A stretch of 64,000 bases of DNA from Dipteris shenzhenensis (taxonomy: Eukaryota; Polypodiophyta; Polypodiopsida; Gleicheniales): NCBI GenBank assembly GCA_047967505.1, contig CM106541.1. One strand, given 5' to 3'. Made by a program: the position numbers and the translations under genes. How positions within the stretch are numbered: the stretch's first letter is position 1; each line of letters starts with the position of its first letter. Of the stretch, positions 33,795 through 44,385 are shown piece by piece. The notes under the pieces are model-generated. The model made no database searches. It saw only the letters and a program-made list of their open reading frames with translations, and had not been told where the DNA came from.

Positions 33795-34250
33795 TTGTGC
33801 GGGCATACAACAAGGTACTTATGTTCTCACGTGGGCTTTGACATTTCAACAAAGCAACAAATTGCCCCAATGCTCAAGAGTGTGAGCCACAAGCTTTTGT
33901 ATTGGAGCTCTGCCAAACTCTCTCTAGCAGGCATGGCCTTGTGGCCAATCGGGTCCTCTTGGCTACGACTTAGTAAATAGCCTTCTACTCGTGCTTTCAC
34001 AAAGATTGTATGGTGGCACTCAGGCACGTAGTGCGCAATTTCTTGTGGGCAGGTTAGGATGGCACGTGGAACGCTAGAGCCAGGTTTGCTTGACAAACGG
34101 TGATCATGCCCGATGCACAGGGAGGACTAGGCATCATTGATGATGAGATGCAGAGTAGAGCCCTTTTGGGAAAGCTGATGGTTCGCTTGGCAAACAGTGA
34201 TCATGCCTAATGCACAAGGAGGACTAGTCATTGATCATGAGAATACCCGT
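33795..34250 (+). pseudogene. LINE ORF2 C-terminal fragment
   Basis: Plus strand: APMLKSVSHKLLYWSSAKLS then LAGMAL and VANRVLLATT, the region after the RT domain in plant LINE proteins, then VRNFLW and, after frameshifts, GGLGIIDDEMQSRALLGKLM, the characteristic G-G-L-G-I-x-D stretch with A-L-L-G-K. The piece encoding CAAACGGTGATCATGCC and GGAGGACTAG is duplicated (about 34,087-34,145 and 34,184-34,250). No complete domain remains. Confidence 0.65.
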
Positions 34251-34257
34251 TAAGGCT

Positions 34258-34720
34258 ATGAAGACAAGGTTGGTTGCCAAAGGATATGTGCAGACATATG
34301 GTTTTAACTATGAAGAGACATTCAGTCCGGTTGCAAGGATGGCAATCTAGAGATTAGTAACAATTCTAGCTACAAAGAAAAAGGATGGTCTCTACACCAA
34401 TGGCTGTTAAGAATGCATTCTTGTAATGGTGACTTGCAAGAAGAGGTTTATATGATGCAACCACTAGGGTATGAGGATGATGAACCCCTACTTGTATGTA
34501 GGTTGTGCAAAGCCTTGTAAGGATTAAAACAAGAACCTAGAGCATGGTTAGAAAAGATAGGGAAATACCTTATCATTATTGGTTTTCAAATATCTAGAAT
34601 AAAGTTTTTAGTTAATGTGAAATAGATAGATAGGTGGATTGTGCTCATAGTCATCAATGTTGATGAATTGATTCATAGGAGATGATGATGCAACTATGTG
34701 ATGTTGAGTTTCTTTTGAAG
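34258..34720 (+). pseudogene. Decayed copia reverse transcriptase fragment
   Basis: Plus strand text such as TRLVAKGYVQTYGFNYEETF and SPVARMA is plainly the start of a copia RT domain. Downstream nucleotides parallel the intact RT at 35,490-35,900 but with many stops and frameshifts, ending near a broken VDD box (INVDELI). It lies directly before the better preserved copy and in the same orientation. Confidence 0.8.
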
Positions 34721-34727
34721 AAAAACT

Positions 34728-35054
34728 TTGCAGCAGAAAGGGTATAGATGCTATAACCCTTCTACACATAAGTTCACAGTGAGCAGAGATGTTGTTTTTG
34801 ATGAGATGAGTAGCTGGTATAAACCAGTAAATGTGATGATTGATGTAGATGCACAAAATGGTAATGCTGCACAGAATTCACAGCAGCAATCACAAAACAT
34901 CAGTGGACCTGGAGTGTCCTCTAGCAGTGGTTCACATACTTCGCCATGGACAGGCAGATTGAGATCAGGAGAATCTCCTCAAAGAAAGCAATGCAGAGAG
35001 TGGTATGCAGGTATCACGAAAAGGAAAAGAGAAGGTAGATCAGCCCATGTTTGA
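34728..35054 (+). pseudogene. Copia integrase C-terminal segment, frameshifted to RT
   Basis: The frame reads KGYRCYNPSTHKFTVSRDV then VFDEMSSWY, the conserved block at the end of plant copia integrases, followed by a Gln/Ser-rich linker. The linker is cut by a frameshift at about 35,005, where the RT frame takes over (one-base shift), so the two cannot be translated as one polyprotein without correction. Confidence 0.8.
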
Positions 35055-36747
35055 TGTGAATGCAGGTCAGTCTTATGTGGATGGTGAATCCAGTGGCTCA
35101 GAGCAGAGCATTGATGATGAGTTGGGTATTCCTTCTGTTGTTACACCTGGAGTAAGGAAGACCAGGGATGTTTTGAGAGCACCTCGAAGTGAGCCTATTT
35201 TGCGCAGGTCTACCAGGGTTAGGTATCCTATGGATAGGCTGAAATATGATGGATTTACAGCCATTCACTATGCCTATATGGTCAAAGTGATACAGGAACC
35301 AGAACCCACTTCCTTTGAGCAAGCCATGGGAAATGAAAAATGGGAGAAAGCCATGGATGAAGAAATGGATGCCTTGGATGCTAATGCTACATGGGAATTG
35401 GTGCCTTTGCCTAAAGGCAAGAATGCAATTGGCTGTAAGTGGGTTTATAAGATCAAGCACAATGCAGATGGTTCTGTGAATAGATACAAGGCAAGATTAG
35501 TTGTCAAGGGGTATGCACAGACATATGGCATTGATTATGAAGAAACTTTCAGCCCGGTTGCAAGAATGGCAACCGTAAGAGCAGTCATTGCTATGGCTGC
35601 ATCAAAGGGATGGTCTTTACATCAGATGGATGTAAAGAATGCCTTCTTGCATGGTGATTTGCAAGAAGAGGTCTTTATGGAGCAGCCAGCAGGTTATGTT
35701 CATGCTATTCATCCTGAGTTTGTTTGCAGGTTGAATAAAGCCTTGTATGGCTTGAAGCAAGCACCTAGAGCATGGTCTGACAAGATAGGACAGTATCTTG
35801 TCACTATTGGCTTTCAGATTTCCAAGGCAGATTTCTCACTCTATGTGAGAAAAACAGAGAAAGGGATTATGCTGCTTGTCATTTGTGTTGATGATTTGAT
35901 CATCACAGGTGATAGTGATGAAGATATCCTTCATGTGAAAATGCTATTGAAGCAGAAGTTTGAGATGAAGGATTTGGGAGAGCTGCATTATTTCTTGGGC
36001 ATTGAGGTGATTAGATCACCAAGTGGGATACAGCTCTTGCAGAGGCAGTATGGATTGGACATGCTGTCCAAATATGGGATGACAGGCTGTAAGCCTATTT
36101 CAGTTCCTTTGGAGCAGAATGTGAAGTTGAGCGCAAATGCAGGTGAGCTTCTGGAAGACCCTACTATGTACAGACGCATAGTAGGAAGTTTGATTTACAT
36201 GACTATTACCAGGCCAGATTTAAGCTATGCTGTTGGGTTGGTAAGTCAGTTTATGCAGGCTCCAAGGAAACCGCATTTGGATGCGGCTAGACGCATACTC
36301 AGGTATGTGAAGTCCACGTTGCAGTATGGACTATTTTATGAGGCTGGGGTTCAGATACAGTTGCATGGATACACTGATGCTGATTGGGCTGGTAGTATTT
36401 CTGATAGACGATCTACCAGTGGATATGTGTTCTCTTTTGGGAGTGCTGCAGTCACTTGGAGCAGCAAGAAACAGCCTACAGTTGCCTTGTCGAGCACAGA
36501 GGCTGAGTACAGGGGTGCAGCAATGGCTGCATGTGAGGTAGCTTGGTTGCATAAGCTACTCTATGATATGCATCAGTCTACAGATGGGCCAGTTATCATT
36601 TATTGTGACAACATGAGCAGCATACACTTGGCAAAGAACCCAGTCTTTCATGCTAGAACAAAGCACATTGAGGTGCATTATCACTATGTGTGGGAGAAGG
36701 TTTTACTAGGTCTTATTGATCTAGTTTATGTCAGCACAGAGGATTAG
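35005..36747 (+). CDS. Copia pol: reverse transcriptase and RNase H, 580 aa, lacks final 23 codons by one stop
   Basis: Long uninterrupted frame. A linker (residues 1-110) leads to the RT domain: RYKARLVVKGYAQTYGIDY, QMDVKNAFLHGDLQEEVFM with catalytic Asp 209, LYGLKQAPRAW, and the catalytic box CVDD with Asp 296 and 297 (Tyr of the usual YVDD is Cys). LGELHYFLGIEV follows. RNase H contains YTDADWAG (Asp 458), STEAEY (Glu 499) and YCDN (Asp 535), then TKHIEVHYH. A TAG at 36,745-36,747 replaces the usual Gln of E-D-Q-V-A-D, and the same frame continues to a second TAG at 36,817 (ADIFTKALGAEKLRKF). All catalytic Asp/Glu are kept, so decay is recent. The ATG start is arbitrary: the real protein began in gag, now lost. 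Confidence 0.85.
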   Translation: MQVSRKGKEKVDQPMFDVNAGQSYVDGESSGSEQSIDDELGIPSVVTPGVRKTRDVLRAPRSEPILRRSTRVRYPMDRLKYDGFTAIHYAYMVKVIQEPEPTSFEQAMGNEKWEKAMDEEMDALDANATWELVPLPKGKNAIGCKWVYKIKHNADGSVNRYKARLVVKGYAQTYGIDYEETFSPVARMATVRAVIAMAASKGWSLHQMDVKNAFLHGDLQEEVFMEQPAGYVHAIHPEFVCRLNKALYGLKQAPRAWSDKIGQYLVTIGFQISKADFSLYVRKTEKGIMLLVICVDDLIITGDSDEDILHVKMLLKQKFEMKDLGELHYFLGIEVIRSPSGIQLLQRQYGLDMLSKYGMTGCKPISVPLEQNVKLSANAGELLEDPTMYRRIVGSLIYMTITRPDLSYAVGLVSQFMQAPRKPHLDAARRILRYVKSTLQYGLFYEAGVQIQLHGYTDADWAGSISDRRSTSGYVFSFGSAAVTWSSKKQPTVALSSTEAEYRGAAMAACEVAWLHKLLYDMHQSTDGPVIIYCDNMSSIHLAKNPVFHARTKHIEVHYHYVWEKVLLGLIDLVYVSTED

Positions 36748-36829
36748 GTAGCTGACATATTCACGAAAGCATTGGGCGCAGAGAAGCTGCGCAAGTTCAG
36801 ACACCTGCTTGGTGTGTAGGAATTGGGAT

Positions 36830-36845
36830 TGAGCTCGAGGGGGAG
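36830..36845 (+). promoter_or_regulatory. Polypurine tract of copia family C
   Basis: GAGCTCGAGGGGGAG immediately precedes the LTR terminus TGTTGAGATATCG; it would prime plus-strand DNA synthesis. Confidence 0.75.
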
Positions 36846-37197
36846 TGTTGAGATATCGAGCTCCACTCGCGATATGCCAGGGTGACCGTTGTGTATTTAT
36901 GTCACCGACTTGTTAGCTGGAGATGCGGTTGGTACACCGCCCACGAATAATAGCTGGATGACAACTATCCTTATCTACTCTAGTTTGTGGCTCAGTTAGT
37001 ATGCCACCTTAGTTAGTTGAGTTTGGTTTGAGACCCACATATAGGGTTCTTCTAGTTTCTTTGTACTAGAGTTCTTTTGGCTTTCACAACTAAGAAGAGG
37101 AAAACTGTTTTCAGCCTCCACCTTTGTGTGTATTCCCCCATTGTGATTGTGAGAAAGCCTCAAGTGAGACTCCTTCCCTCTCTCCCACTCTCTTCAC
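36846..37197 (+). mobile_element. 3' LTR of copia family C
   Basis: Starts TGTTGAGATATCGAGCTCC after the polypurine tract. A CA end at about 37,197 (CTCTCTTCACA) gives roughly 350 bp, but the right limit is uncertain because the partner LTR is not in the window. The inner part includes ACATATAGGGTTCTTCTAG, a possible TATA region. Confidence 0.65.
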
Positions 37198-37724
37198 AGG
37201 CTAATGGTGAAGGAGGAGGAGGAGGAGGGAAGCATGAGCCTGCCAACGCATCTACAAATGCCCTTCAAAGCACAAGAATGTTTTTACCTGTCAATTTTCA
37301 TGGCAACCTACGTAGTGCTTGTAGCGCGTAGACTAACACAACAATAGATTTTTTGGCCTCTCGCATCGCCAAATATGGGCAAGTCTTCCACGCATCTCAT
37401 GTACAACAGCTATTTAAGGCAAACTTATTATGATAGGTGGACATTGTTGTTGATATGTTTGGACTACGGGTGATTTTGTTGTTTGAAATCGATGGAAAAT
37501 TTTTGAAAAGATAAAGATCTGACACCCAATCGATAGAAGTTTGGTTCATGTTGTTCAGATAATGGCAGAATTTTGAAAAGATAAGCATTTGACGTCCAAT
37601 GAACAGAAGTTCCGTTCATGTTGTCCAGACAGGAGACTGCTTATCGAAGTCCTGGGCTACGTATTTGCAGAGCCATGGTAGCGATGGAAATGTGAAGCCT
37701 CCGCTCTTCATCTCTAGGCTTGAA
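37198..37724. other. Spacer, nothing recognised
   Basis: Contains a short GGA-rich stretch at 37,210-37,230 and a diverged ~120-bp repeat (AATTTTTGAAAAGATAAAG at about 37,496; AATTTTGAAAAGATAAGC at about 37,570). Confidence 0.4.
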
Positions 37725-38061
37725 TTAGAGTAGTGAAGTTATGGCACTTGAAGGATCCGGAGAAGCTAATCCAAGTGGAATCTTTAGGGGCACTCCAATT
37801 GAGATTAAGGTCCGAATGGCCTCGTCGACGACAGATTTAGGCTGCAGGTAGGAGGGGGGGCTAGGTTCATCACGATCCTCATCCTCCTCAGTCCAGTGAA
37901 TGTAATTCTTGTTAAGAGACTTACTCTTCACTTTGTTTACAGACTACGACGTTGACGACTCCCGCTTTGGGTTGTTGAATTTCACGCTTACATCGAGTTT
38001 CCTTTCGTTTTCCATGCCCCTCACCACGTCTACGACTGGAGCTTCGAACACCAACTTAATC
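37725..38061 (-). pseudogene. Small unrecognised coding-like frame with one stop
   Basis: Minus strand: a frame starting MMIKLVFEAPVVDVVRGMEN at 38,061 runs to 37,725, broken only by a TAG at 37,944-37,946. The second part reads NYIHWTEEDEDRDEPSPPSY then KSVVDEAIRTLISIGVPLK, with an acidic and Pro-rich middle. The even distribution of residues suggests real coding ancestry. The stop could also be removed by a small intron. No family recognised. Confidence 0.3.
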
Positions 38062-39119
38062 ATCATACAAAATTAGAGAAAAACAAAAGAAAGAGACTAA
38101 AGCCACAAGTCAAATACCTTCTTACACAAGAATGCACTTCCACGAAGAATGGATGAAGATACAACGACAAGTCTGATGCCTTAATTTGAGGCATCCCACT
38201 TTTTTTTATATACTAGTTTGAAAAGCACTTTTTAGGCTTTGGAGATTTACAAAGCAAGCTTTTTACACTTTTACGTTTTGGAGAAAAGCTTAAAATCAAA
38301 GTCAAAGGATCAAGAAAAGATCAAGGGCTAAAATCAATCTGCATCAAGGGCTCATATTCATTACACGCGGCTCAAGGAGGTGAGAGAAAACCAAAACATC
38401 CCTTTAGGCTGCCTACCATAAATAAATATTTATATCTATAAGAAACCATCATTTTGTGCCCAAGCTATATTGGTGAATCCAAAAAGACAGTAAATCTCGC
38501 TCTCAATTTTGGAGAAATAAAACGAGAATTATATCTTCACAAATAAAGAAAGTATGCTTTTTTCATGTGTCCATGTTTGGTTTGTTCCAGAACTGCCACC
38601 AATAAGCACTTCTAGAATTAGCTCAACTAGGGTGTGGTAGGCCACCTAAGGGGAACGACGGAATGCATTATGAAATGATAGACAGGTAAAAGGAGAGTGG
38701 ACGAAATATGCAATCAGTCAGGCCTTTTCGTGCGTGCAGAGTTGAAGGCCTTATTACCCACCTTACCTACCTCCTCCAGGTCAAGAACATGAAGCTCCTC
38801 TGCCACCTACTATTCAACCTCAGCAAAAAGATCCCAACGCTTCCTCTGCCCTTGGAGATAAAACACCTTGAGCGGTGAAGACTCCTGATTACTTTGATTA
38901 ACCTTTTTATCTTAAAAGCTTTTGATTTTCTGTCAATTTACAAGGAGTGTTGTAGCCTTTAGATCAAAATTAAATCAAGGGGTTGTAATTAAACCAGTTC
39001 AAGTGTTTATGTTCTTGTGAATAGAGTTTTATCTTATGTGGACCATTGATTGGGTTTGGGTTTTGGGAAAAAAGCTTTTTAAGGCAAAAGGGCAAAAGCG
39101 TTCCACAAAAAGCATAGTG
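38062..39119. other. Intergenic sequence, nothing recognised
   Basis: AT-rich, with runs of T near 38,210. No supported gene; it may include the promoter of the gene beginning at about 39,120. Confidence 0.4.
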
Positions 39120-39558
39120 TGTATCTCCAAGCAACGTTCTACAGCTCTCTTTGTTTGGGGTCTCTTCAGCCAACAGTCAAGGTAAGATTCTCTGCAAACG
39201 ATCCTTTGGTTACTTTCACGTTGCTCATCAAGATATCTCTCTCTTTATGTGGTGTTACCTTCACGTTGCTCAGCAAGGTGTAGAAAAAGAGCGGTAGCTT
39301 AGCCAGATTGACGTAGAAAAAGTAGGTTTTTTTTTGTGTTAGAGACTTGAATTCTATCTAGCTATGGCGACTGCCCTAGCCTCCTCCTTTCTCACTGCCC
39401 CTTCACTTTCTTCTTGCCAATCCTGCTCTTGTAAATCGAGTTGCATCCCGCCTGGAATGCATCACAGATGTCTAATTGCCACTATCGCTATGTCCTCTTC
39501 AAAGCAGAAGCCAGAAAGATATCAGAACCATAATTCAAGAATGGATCGAAGTCTCCAG
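39120..39558 (+). CDS. First exons of a possible plastid-targeted protein (partial)
   Basis: The ATG at 39,364 opens a 65-codon frame ending exactly at a strong donor, CTCCAG/GTAACT (39,558/39,559), in phase 0. The N-terminus MATALASSFLTAPSLSSC is Ala/Ser/Thr-rich with no acidic residues, the composition of a chloroplast transit peptide, and is followed by a basic stretch (SSSKQKPERYQNHNSRM). A second intron can be proposed in the leader: donor CAAG/GTAAGA at 39,181/39,182 and acceptor ATCTAG at 39,361, three bases before the ATG. No further exon was found before the copia remains at 41 kb, so the rest is either beyond a long intron or lost. The mature protein cannot be identified. If unspliced, the frame would end at 39,588. 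Confidence 0.45.
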
Positions 39559-40600
39559 GTAACTACATATCGGGGATGGGCCCTTTGATAACAGCGGCAG
39601 AAAAACGTTATTTGCTTTCTGCCTTAGTCCCACCACAATTCAAAGTAGAACGCTCTTGCTGCCTTGCTGTTTGTCTTCTAACAAATCGGGGGGCACGTAT
39701 ATGCGACGTCAATTGTATTCTTACCTGAAGCTCTCACATTCTCCTCCAGCTAATCCAATTGGATAGTCGAGAGCATAATATTTTGCCATGCGTGAATAAG
39801 ATCTACCGATTTTGCAAAAGGATTACTTAAACTTCCATAAGACATTTGTTAGCTCTGTGCGATGAGGATGGATATGAAGGCATTCAGCCGGGGTTGCTGG
39901 CAGCGCCACCATTGCTAAGCTGCGCCATATAAGGTTCTCTTCTCCATGGTGCTTCTGGCTCTTAAACCACGCTCCAAACTCGAAACTTGCTCATTGCCTC
40001 GTACCCATGTAGAACAAATGTACTTATTGCCTATTCTGTTGGTAGCGCTATGAGAAGACATGGGCAAACCAGAAACGACAGCAGTCGTTGGAGACCCTCC
40101 TTCCACGCATTTGGCTTATTGTTTGAAGAAATCTTAGTCCTGCTCCTCTGTCCTTACCCAAACTTGTAATTTGTCCACCCCAACATTGCACTTACGATAC
40201 TCCCCTGCCTTACATATAACCTGTAAATGCTCAAAGTTTACGTCAGCTCTGGTGTAATCTGCAACACTTGTTCGAAAATGCTAGCCGAAGGAAGGAGCAA
40301 TGGAGGAAGTGCATTGCGCTCCTGTATGTGCCGAGAGCCCCTGCATAGTGGTGTATGTGGGCTAAGAAAACAGACGAGAGGACCATGGGATTGTCTTGAA
40401 AGATGATGAGCGAGTTCTTGCGAAGAGAGATCGATCTCAAAGATATCGCATAGCAGAAGGAGCGATTGACTGAGGGAGAAATTGGGTCTGAAGCAAAGAG
40501 GGGTCTAAGGAAGGCGAGAAGTGTTGCTGACGTGCAAAACCCAGCACGTACAGCGAACAACTGAAGCCACTTGTCGATAGAGAAGAAGAGGCTGAGCTAT
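39559..40600. other. Spacer or intron, no exon recognised
   Basis: About 1 kb with slightly raised G+C near 39,880-40,120 and 40,250-40,560. Short open frames on both strands have no family features. Confidence 0.35.
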
Positions 40601-40604
40601 TCAG

Positions 40605-40733
40605 GTGCGTCTGAGGGCCTCCGTTTCCCTTCTCCTTCTCCTCCTCCTCCCTCCTCCTCCTTCCTCCCTCTTCCTCGTCCTCCTTCCTCCCGCCTCCTCA
40701 ACCCTTAACCCTCGAATCCCCGAAGGAGACTTA

Positions 40734-40769
<36 letters not shown>

Positions 40770-40814
40770 CCCCCCCTCCCTCTTTTCTCTCCCTCACTCT
40801 CTCTCCCTCCTTCG

Positions 40815-40845
<31 letters not shown>

Positions 40846-40865
40846 ACTCTCCCCTCCCCCGCCCT
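40605..40865. repeat. CCT/CT-rich simple sequence
   Basis: CTCCTC repeats then (CT)n at about 40,738-40,766 and 40,825-40,843 with C-runs between. The Arg/Glu/Gly-rich minus frame and the Leu/Ser/Pro-rich plus frame are compositional. Confidence 0.9.
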
Positions 40866-41120
40866 TGACAAAATATGAAGAGGGGAGAGGAGAAGAGTGG
40901 AGATGAGGAGAGAGGGCACAACTAGAGAGCACACCACAAATGACTAAGTGTACACGATTTAGTTGAAAAAATAGAATATATACAAATCCATTTAGAGTTA
41001 GGGTTAGGGGATCTAACCCTTTTCTTTATAACACTCTATAAGGTTAGTGCTATGCAAATATGATCACATGATGGTGCTATGCACACGTGATCACATGATC
41101 TTGGGCGTGAACTCTCAACA
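40866..41120 (-). mobile_element. 3' LTR of a copia related to family A
   Basis: On the minus strand it starts TGTTGAGAGTTCACG after a polypurine tract and ends ATATTTTGTCA. It shares GCATAGCACTAAC, GTCATTTGTGGTGT and GTGCCCTCTC-CTCATCTCCA-type blocks, in the same order, with the LTRs at 16,534 and 53,104. It therefore belongs to the same family or a close sister. Confidence 0.75.
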
Positions 41121-41135
41121 CCTTTCCTCAAGATC
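41121..41135 (-). promoter_or_regulatory. Polypurine tract
   Basis: GATCTTGAGGAAAGG on the minus strand, directly before the LTR start. Confidence 0.65.
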
Positions 41136-41259
41136 AACATCATGAAGTAGGCCTTCCCTCAAGATGATGATTCTGGGGAATCGAAGAAGGACTGAGCATT
41201 ACATTTCATCACACCCCTTTAATGGGAATGTCCTTCCTCTGCGTCAAACCAAGAGCTAG

Positions 41260-42498
41260 TCAGTGTTTCTTGAATAGCTCTTTACTGAGTAGTTTGGTAA
41301 TGATGTCTGCAACATTTTCTTTGCTATCACAATGTTGCAGTATGATGTCACCAAGTAACACTCTTTCTCTGATGAAGTGCTCTCTGACATCGGAGTGATA
41401 TACTGGATTCTTAGCCAATGCTTGAGCCGATTGATTATCACAGTATATTGTTGTTGGCTTTGACTCATCAAAGTAATCTGTTTCTGACAATAGTCTTCTT
41501 AGCCATATAGCCTCACATGCACCTGTAGTGAGTGCTCTATATTCTGCTTCAGTCGAAGACAAAGAAACAATTGGCTGTTTGTTTGACAATCATGATATAG
41601 CACCTTGACCAAGGAAAAATGCATATCCTTGTGCCGATCTCCTGGTCTCATGATCTCCGGCATAGTCACTATCACAATATCCATGCAACCATGGATGACT
41701 TTCTCTGTATTCTATCCCAAACTGTCTTGTGCCTCTGATGTATCTCAAGACTCTTTTGGTTGCATTCCAGTGAGACAGTTTTGGATTTGCCATAAACTGT
41801 GCTAGTGAGCTTACTGCATAAGAAATATCTGGCCATGTGATTGTCAGATATATAAGAGATCCGATGAGTTGCCTGTAGTATTTGTCATTGACTGTAGGCT
41901 TTTCTGAATCTTTAGTAAGTTTCAAACTCTGTTCCATGGGAGTGGCTACAATCTTGCAATCTGCCATATGAAACTTCTTCAGGAGACTGTCAACATACTT
42001 GAGGTGACTCATGAATGTGCTATCTGAATCTCTCTAGAACTCAATTCCAAGACAATAGTGCATAAGTCCAAGATCTTTCATGTCGAACTCTGCAGATAAG
42101 TCTTGTTTCAATTTTCTGATGAAGCTATCCTTGCTTCCTATCACAATCAGATCGTCTACGTACAAAAGTGCAATAGTAATGTCTTCCCCTTGAACTTTGT
42201 AGTAGAGAGTATGATCTGCATTGGACTTCATGTATCCTAGATCAACAAAATACTTGTCAATTCTGCTGTACCAACTTTTGGGTGCTTGTTTTAAGCCATA
42301 GAGACTTTTCTTGAGATGGGAAACCTTATTCTTCTTTCCTAATTCAACATAACCTGCTGGTTGTTGCATGTAGACTTCCTCGTCTAGATAACCATTGAGA
42401 AATGCATTCTTGACATCGAGTTGATATATATTCCATCTGCTGAGTGTCGCTACGATGTGGCAGAGAACACAACATCCCCATTGCCGCCTCCATCTCAA
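41260..42498 (-). pseudogene. Copia pol: RT and RNase H with two in-frame stops
   Basis: One minus-strand frame from 42,498 to 41,260 broken only by stops at 42,034-42,036 and 41,590-41,592. RT blocks: YQLDVKNAFLNGYLDEEVYM, SLYGLKQAPKSWYSRIDKYF, LLYVDDLIVIGS with the intact catalytic YVDD, DMKDLGLMHYCLGIEF. RNase H blocks: HGYCDSDYAGDHETRRSAQG, LSSTEAEYRAL, EAIWLRRLL, YCDNQSAQALAKNP, and ENVADIITKLL at the end. Catalytic residues appear intact. The frame begins inside the RT; what precedes it is gag, not integrase. It ends about 140 bp before the polypurine tract. Confidence 0.85.
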
Positions 42499-42900
42499 GC
42501 TTTAAGCCTCAATTCTTTCTCCACAAGTAAAACACAAAACTCCTCAAATGACAATGGTTGGGGTCTCACTTGAGTGTTAAGCGTTGTTACCAATCCATCA
42601 AACCTTGGTGGACATATCCACAAACACTGTCGAGCTAGCTCTTCACTAGTCTTTTGTATCCCAGCACCAGCCATCTGGTCACGCAGATTTTTGATTCGGG
42701 TTATGAACGCCTCCGCTGTCTCTCCTTCATTAAACTTCTCAGCCTGCGAGCTGATTCTCCAGGTTTTGGATCCTTGTCTGATTCTGCATCTCAGCCTGAC
42801 TCTTCAATATGTTCCAGGCCACAGTTGCCTTAGGTGTATGCTGAATCAAGGTCAAAACACTATCAATCGTACTCTAATGGGTACATGATTGCATGCACAA
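42480..42900 (-). pseudogene. Copia gag (UBN2-type) fragment joined to RT
   Basis: Minus strand text IQHTPKATVAWNILKSQAEM, then after a frame disturbance EKFNEGETAEAFITRIKNLR, DQMAGAGIQKTSEELARQCL and PRFDGLVTTLNTQ is the gag core of plant copia elements. It is followed by VEKELRLKA and then, about 20 residues on, by RT sequence. The zinc knuckle, protease, integrase and first part of RT that should lie between are absent, so an internal deletion fused the two regions. Confidence 0.7.
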
Positions 42901-44380
42901 AAGAATCACATTTGTTGCATGGGTGCCGCATGAATTGGCCAATACAAGTGGGCACTAGGCACCATGAAAGCATTAAGTAAGAGCTTGTGGGAATATTTTA
43001 GAACTCATCATTGTCCATGATGAAGATTCCATTGATGTGGGAAAAGGATTCACAAAAATAATGCTAAAATCTACTATACATCATCCCAAATTTCATTCAG
43101 CTAAAATGGATATAACGTCTAAATCACTGCATAAACTTGTGGAACAATTCTTTTCAACTACCACAGAAGGAGTGTGTGAGACTACACGCAACACTTATTT
43201 CATTAATTTTGGACTCATATGTCTACATTTGGACTAATCCTAAAAATCCTTGCCAAATGGAAAGTTTATTTTATAAAAATGTCATTCGAGAATCAAAGTT
43301 TACTTTCTGGCACTGCATTTCCACATAATAAATTTCATAATATCTCTCTACAATGTTGCAATAATAATGCAAAAAATACTATTAAATCGTAATTTTTTAT
43401 TTCTTGTTTTTAAGAATCCTATTCATGTTTTAAAAATTCCTTGAGTTATTATTTTAAATCTGTGAAAAACCACTTACTTAATAAAGAATTATTAAATTAA
43501 TTGAATCCATGCAAATCACTTAAAATTCAATGTAGAAAACTATAACACTCTTGAAGATACAATAACATTAAAAGGTTTATATAGAAAAGAGACATGGAAT
43601 AATATTTTGTACTCTAAAAAATAGCAATAGCTATGCTTGCAATTTCACATTATCACATGTTACAAGAAATATTACTCTAGATGAGTCTTTGTACAAAGGA
43701 GTCTATCACGGCCTTTTCAATAATTTAATTCTTCCTTTATAATGAGTCAAGTACAAATGGGCGATCCTAACATTTGCTTGTTTGAATGTCCAATTCGTCG
43801 TCACTTATTGCTTGGGTGCCAACTTCATTCACTCTCATCTGACCACCGTCACCTTCAGTCTTTATTGATGCTTGAATGGTGTTATCATGGGCATTCTTCA
43901 TTTGCACTATCTCCTTCTACTTCCTCCTTAGTGAGCATCTTTAAGAACTCTGAAATGTGCAAAATGATTGCTTGCAGTATTTTTATTTTTTCTTCTACAT
44001 CATACCATTTGTTTTCTTTGTCCTTGATTTGCAGGATACTATGATTGTCTCTATAGAAAGCTTTGAAATTGCTTCATGGTATTGGACCCATTCCTTTTTT
44101 AGACAACTAGTATGCAATTTATTGTTATCCTAGTTCTCCTTCCTACTCCGTGGCTGATACCATGCTGCTATAAATGTTGTAGCTCTCCCCTGGTCATCCA
44201 TGCTCACGTCCACCACTTTTGCAACCCAGAATTTCAAGTTCTCATGTTCATCATCCTACAACAAAACAATGGGCATCTATTTTTATTTGTGGCATAAATT
44301 GTCTCTTCTTTGGCCCATAATATGGATGTGGTAGCAATGACTCAAACTCATTTTCAAAGAGACCACAAGTTGGGTGCATC
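42901..44380. other. AT-rich spacer, no recognised gene
   Basis: About 1.5 kb of AT-rich DNA. Some minus-strand text near 43,740-44,380 may be the extreme end of the DUF7869-type pseudogene, but stops are too dense to follow. Confidence 0.4.
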
Positions 44381-44385
44381 ATTAC

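Larger units (their letters stand above)
34721..37197 (+). mobile_element. 5'-truncated copia element (family C) with 3' LTR
   Basis: The element starts abruptly in the C-terminal part of integrase, continues through RT and RNase H, and ends in a polypurine tract and an LTR. Gag, protease, the integrase core and the 5' LTR are absent. Its nearest upstream neighbour is a more decayed RT of similar sequence, so the junction at about 34,720 marks a deletion or recombination between two copies. Confidence 0.8.

Noticed and set aside
35073-36552. Minus-strand frames across the copia pol
   Set aside because: Antisense shadows of a clearly recognised RT-RNase H frame on plus.
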